From positions 118,908,869-118,972,868 of the forward strand of contig CM060843.1 in assembly GCA_030762175.1 (NCBI GenBank): a stretch of 64,000 bases of DNA, given 5' to 3'. The notes beneath the pieces are model-generated. The model was not told the origin of the DNA, ran no database searches, and saw only the letters and a program-made list of their open reading frames with translations. Below, one piece after another: positions 60,040 through 64,000 of this stretch. The position numbers were made by a program, and so were the translations under genes. This DNA is from Metallyticus violacea (taxonomy: Eukaryota > Arthropoda > Insecta > Mantodea > Metallyticidae). The stretch's first letter is position 1. Each line of letters starts with the position of its first letter.

Positions 60040-60360
60040 TTGGGAAATTCCTTATCTAAGCCTTTCTCGTTTTGGGGGTGCTCCAGAAGAAAGGGGTGAG
60101 TGAGGGAGACGCAGGGCGTTGACTGCACCAGCGCGGACGTAGATGGGTCCCTAACATGTTTTCCATACAAAATTAAGTGGGAGGACAGACAATTCTTGAA
60201 AAGTATAGATCTATACCAACATTCACTTAAGCGACCATGGAAAATCACGAAAAAACCCAAGACCAAAATGGTCGGCCCCAAAGAATTTGAACCCGGGACT
60301 TCCCGAATGCAAGCCCTTACCGTTACCCCCTTAGACTGCTCGGTACTGGAAGTCCTAGAC
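60040..60360 (-). repeat. Putative tRNA-derived SINE, family D
   Basis: On the minus strand GAGCAGTCTAAGGGGGTAAC (A-box-like) is followed by GTCCCGGGTTCAAATTC (B box) near 60285-60300, then a non-tRNA body running left. Only one copy is present, so its family status and left end are uncertain. Confidence 0.5.
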
Positions 60361-60940
60361 CAACTTATGCTAAATCAGTTACATTAATTACAACGCATAC
60401 AATTAAATTAATAAATGAAACAATATTTACTGTGAATGCACGGGTTGTTTATTTGTAGAAATATGCACGAAAATTCTTAATAAAATATTACAATTATCCG
60501 CAAATTTCTTCCGAAGTTCTCGGAGCCATGTGCGCTTGTTGCTAATAAGATAAAAGCCCAACCTCAGCCGTAATATTTTATGTGATTCCATTTTTTTTTT
60601 ATCTTCCCAGTTCCGTTCTACTTCGCGACCGTTGAAATGTTTTATCTCTAGATATAGTATAATTATGCGTTATTTGTAACGTTTGTGTAGTGTAATTGTG
60701 GAGCGTTGCTGAAGACACAAAGTTTTACTAGCTAATTTCCGTCCAACATAACAACCGAAATGATGTGAACAAATTAGTTCAATATTTGAGCTGTTCGCTG
60801 GAGATCGAACTACGTTATACTTTACTGCGAATATTTTTAGTGGTAAATGTTTTATTACAGTAGTATAAAGCACAATAGGTTTATTCTTTATATTGTATTA
60901 TAAATCTGAATGTATAATTTTTTTCTATTTAGGTTTGTGT
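60361..60940. other. Non-coding DNA
   Basis: No recognisable feature. Confidence 0.5.
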
Positions 60941-60968
60941 GTGCGCGTGTGCGTGCGTGCGTGTGTGC

Positions 60969-61008
<40 letters not shown>
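60941..61008. repeat. (TG)n microsatellite with CG interruptions
   Basis: Begins as mixed TG/CG (60941-60973) and ends in about 18 uninterrupted TG units. Confidence 0.96.
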
Positions 61009-61012
<4 letters not shown>

Positions 61013-61436
61013 CAGTATCTTGAGAGAGAAGGAATGCAAAAAGGGAAAACATTAACAAGAGGCAAAAATAGAGAGTTTGCCAATTGTAGGGAAATGCATA
61101 ATATTATGTTTAAAGTGCATTTGCGATGTTAAATATTGGACTCTAGCTAAACCTTGTGTGCTCACGCAATGCTTTACGGCTCAGTTACTAGATCTATTGA
61201 AGCCGGAGGTTGTATTTCATATTCGCTTCTAGTCTCCTTTGTCACGTCCTTGAACGCTACTTTCCTTCCCTGCCGGTCTTACGGAAGTATATATTAATTT
61301 CTAAGGATAGACAATTGACTCTTGAGCAGATTTTGGTATATAAACGATATTTTGTATACGGATCGGCACATTATGTATGTGATGAATTTTTCAGGATTTT
61401 TCTGATCACTTGCCGTCTTCCAAAATTGCAGTTCAC

Positions 61437-61735
61437 AATGATGTGCACAGCCACTGGTGGCCGAGGTCGTTAAGTCGCGGATTCGTGAGCAGGAGGTCTG
61501 GGGTTCGATTCCCATCAGGACCGTACTCCCTGACTGGGGTTTTCTCTAGGCTTTCCTAAGTCCTCATGAATGGCAAATGCCGGGGAGATACTCTAAACTT
61601 AGGCCTGGAACGCTTCCTTCCTTTAAAAATTATCCTTCCCCAATTTATCATTTCATTTTATGTATCATCCGTGTCCCCGTCTGTGATGCCTCAGTAGTAA
61701 AAACTGGCGTTAAACACCATTAAAAATGATATGCA
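61437..61735 (+). repeat. SINE family A, copy A5
   Basis: The SINE spans 61448-61724, flanked by an 11-bp duplication (AATGATGTGCA at 61437-61447, AATGATATGCA at 61725-61735). A box GGTGGCCGAGGTCGTTAAG, B box GGGGTTCGATTCCC, body CCCTGACTGGGGTTTTCTC, CTCTAAACTTAGGCCTGGAA and TTATCATTTCATTTTATG, tail GGCGTTAAACACCATT. Both promoter boxes are well kept; probably the youngest family A copy in the window. Confidence 0.94.
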
Positions 61736-64000
61736 GGAATTTGAATCTGCTCTTCGTGCAAACAAAAACACGAGCGGAAACGTACAATTTTAACACAGGA
61801 AAAATTAGTCAAATTTGGCGTAGATCTTAAGTTAAAATTACTCCCGAAATTAGCGCTTGCATGAAAGAAAAACATTAGTAATGAATTCTGAAATATTTCG
61901 ATAGCGAGATTGCTTTATTTTTTAAAAATGTATTGACTCTTTACAATCTAAGAGAAGATGGTATGCATATTTTAGGAATATGAAATATGGGTCCAGCGGC
62001 TGCGACACGCCATTGTAAATATAATTGTAAATATACATGTTTGTTAATAAATATGCTTAGTTCACCTAATTTTTTAGCTTAAGTGTACATGACGGGAATT
62101 TATACGGACAACTTAAACATTTGGTTTACAAACTGATGCAAGTGGCTTGGCGGGCCTAACACGTATCGATACACATTTTATTTATGTCAAGTTTCGTTCT
62201 TAAGTTAATGGATAACAGCATATTGACGAGTTAGCAACTATTAACATAATGTTCGAATACTCGCTCTAAGAATCATAAATACATTCATGGGGCTTCAGAA
62301 TGTATATTGAGAGAATCTGGAGTCAAGTTGTACCTAGTTGGCGAATAAAATTATAAAAAATTAAATAATATATCCATAAAATGCACTTACATTTATGAAT
62401 GTCTAATCTAAAATTTTAATTTACACTAACAGTTGAACAGATGAAGGTCGACATTAAAACGATTTAAGGGGAGAAAAAAGTAAACATGATGACATACAAC
62501 TTTAAGCAAATGTACAATTATTATAGAAAATTTTAAAAATCAAAAAGACTGGTCAAACTGCTTCTACATTCTGTTTTGCTCAATAGTTTTTGACTTGGAA
62601 TTTCGAAGTGTAAGGTCAATTTGACCACCTGATGTCTCGCCAAAACGTTTTCATTTGCTCGCCATGTGTATTATTGATTTCTAGTGCACGCTGATGTTAA
62701 GGCCAGAGGCTATAAAATGTAAAGATCATTCCACTGTAGTGATGAATTCGAATGAAACATTTCCACCTACATCCTGTAAAATTGTTATAAATCGCAAAAC
62801 GATAATTGTGTATCGGTAGTCAGCTATAATTGCTTAGAATACCTGCGTATATAGGATTGATCACTGATTTATGAACTAAATAATATAAGACAAATATTTA
62901 TAATCCCTAAATAGGAAATGGTATACATCAAGCGCTCAGTAAAGTAAAATGTAACATAAAATCAGGGAAACGTGATTCATTTATCTGCCACTTTCTTTTC
63001 TCTATTAATGTATAAGTGTTTATCTTGACAAATTAACGAATAAATGTCAAAATGTTAAATTATCCATTTGTTAATATTGCTGAGAGTTTAATTTAGTCTC
63101 AGTTGAATACATTTGCATGAAATCTCCCATAGGTCTCTTACACATTTCTATTGGTTGTTTTAAATCATCATTCTCCTTGTACTTAAATTTATGTAAAATG
63201 CCGTCGTGTTAAGCCTGCCTATCCCGAGCAGGTTGTATATATCTGGCTGCTGTTTTGTAAGGCAAGCAAATGCGATAGCTGGTTTGGGCTTCTCAACAGA
63301 AGTCCTTTGGGCTATACACCAATCGGCTGGGGACTTTGATAGAACTGCAGTCGTGCAAAGTTGGGAGGAGGGTGCGGGAATAGATGCCCCCCAGGAACTC
63401 GAGGAGGTGAGAGGGGATTACTTGGGAATAACACCACGCGCTCATTGAGCACTGCTGGGATTTAGTTTAGTAGGTTTAAGGCACAGTTCATTGTTGCCTT
63501 ACATTTTTATTTTCTTCCTCCTTTGTTATTTAAGGATTCAGGTCGTTGAGAAAGAAAAGTGGAATATCTTACATCTTAGGATTTAGACTCCGGACAATTG
63601 AATGGAGCAGCCAACGTTCTGGAAGAAAAAAGGAACGAGGGAAGATTAAAGGTATTGTCTTGAAATTGGAAGTTGAAGATCTGGAAAGAATTGCTTTCTG
63701 CGAAATAAACTTTAGTTATGAACCTGAGTGAATTTTATCGGAGTCATGCTTATCTAATGATTAAGGGAAAAATGTCTACTGAGTGTTTAAAGATATGGAA
63801 CAGTTTTTCTTCTTCTCTCCTCTAGTATGTTCTTAACTACTGAATGATTCAGGTTACACTATTCAGTTTTTCCACTCTCATTCTTTACAGAAGAGCATCT
63901 AAATCTTAGTGAGAAGATAATGATATCGTCTCTCTTCGTTAATTACTCTCCATACACACAACATTCGGTATTTTTTATCATTAAGGGCCCTGATTGGTGT
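61736..64000. other. Non-coding DNA to window end
   Basis: No recognised gene. The block 63190-63460 is less AT-rich and has an 80-codon plus-strand frame (63206-63448) without family resemblance; 63546-63731 is a short purine-rich frame. I cannot tell whether either is an exon. Confidence 0.4.

Noticed and set aside
63206..63448. 80-codon frame as a host exon
   Set aside because: Composition is protein-like but there is no family resemblance and no supporting neighbouring exon; left as unassigned.

Overview
This window looks like intergenic or intronic DNA from a large, AT-rich, repeat-dense arthropod genome, most likely an insect. The evidence is the repertoire of mobile elements: IS630/Tc1/mariner-type transposases with an N-terminal helix-turn-helix of the type annotated as DUF4817 (common in cockroaches, termites, ants and aphids), classical mariner relics, a hAT relic of the CGBP1-like type, several 5'-truncated non-LTR retrotransposons, and at least three families of tRNA-derived SINE. 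A polyneopteran host (cockroach/termite-like) is a guess from family content only. I found no host protein gene that I can support, no rRNA, no functional tRNA and no bacterial or viral gene system. Nearly all longer open frames are chance frames, repeat-derived frames or decayed transposase/reverse-transcriptase fragments.

Layout, left third: a LINE ORF2 terminus on the minus strand (1-490); a hAT transposase pseudogene (about 930-2240, +); a tRNA-derived SINE of family B with a perfect 12-bp target duplication (3354-3649); a decayed mariner-like element with long terminal inverted repeats (about 6925-8700, -) into which a family A SINE has jumped (7837-8116); a 28-copy tandem array of a 30-bp unit (8998-9834); then quiet AT-rich DNA; a fold-back pair of family C SINEs (about 15610-16022); a mariner relic (16080-16690, -); another SINE B (19185-19494).

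Middle: a DUF4817-type transposase relic with a 71-bp internal triplication (21815-22940, -) whose sister copy lies at 45055-45920; SINE A2 with target duplications (23556-23843); SINE B3; a 203-bp near-perfect palindrome bounded by TTAA (27882-28084); an RTE-like LINE tail (28650-29005, +); SINE B4; a mariner relic (30620-31020, -); another DUF4817-type relic (34516-34960, +); SINEs A3, B5 and C; a GC-rich element with terminal inverted repeats (38888-39675).

Right third: a LINE tail (40545-41225, -) of the same family as the one at 58395-59350 (+); SINE A4; another LINE terminus (about 48420-48960, +); a divergent pair of family C SINE-like heads (50390-50710); a 709-bp internally deleted mariner-like element with terminal inverted repeats (51387-52095); SINE B6; an orphan LTR with TATA box, polyadenylation signal and primer-binding site (about 56240-57210); a 400-bp CTA/CTG microsatellite next to the LINE end; and SINE A5 with target duplications (61448-61724).

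The elements interact mainly as parasites: SINEs need LINE machinery (LINE remnants are present but dead), internally deleted DNA elements need transposase from intact relatives (none here), and insertions nest inside one another, which gives a relative time order. I see no undescribed multi-gene system. The most unusual structures are the 30-bp array with its six-unit super-repeat, the two divergent family C pairs, the palindrome, and the GC-rich three-unit element.
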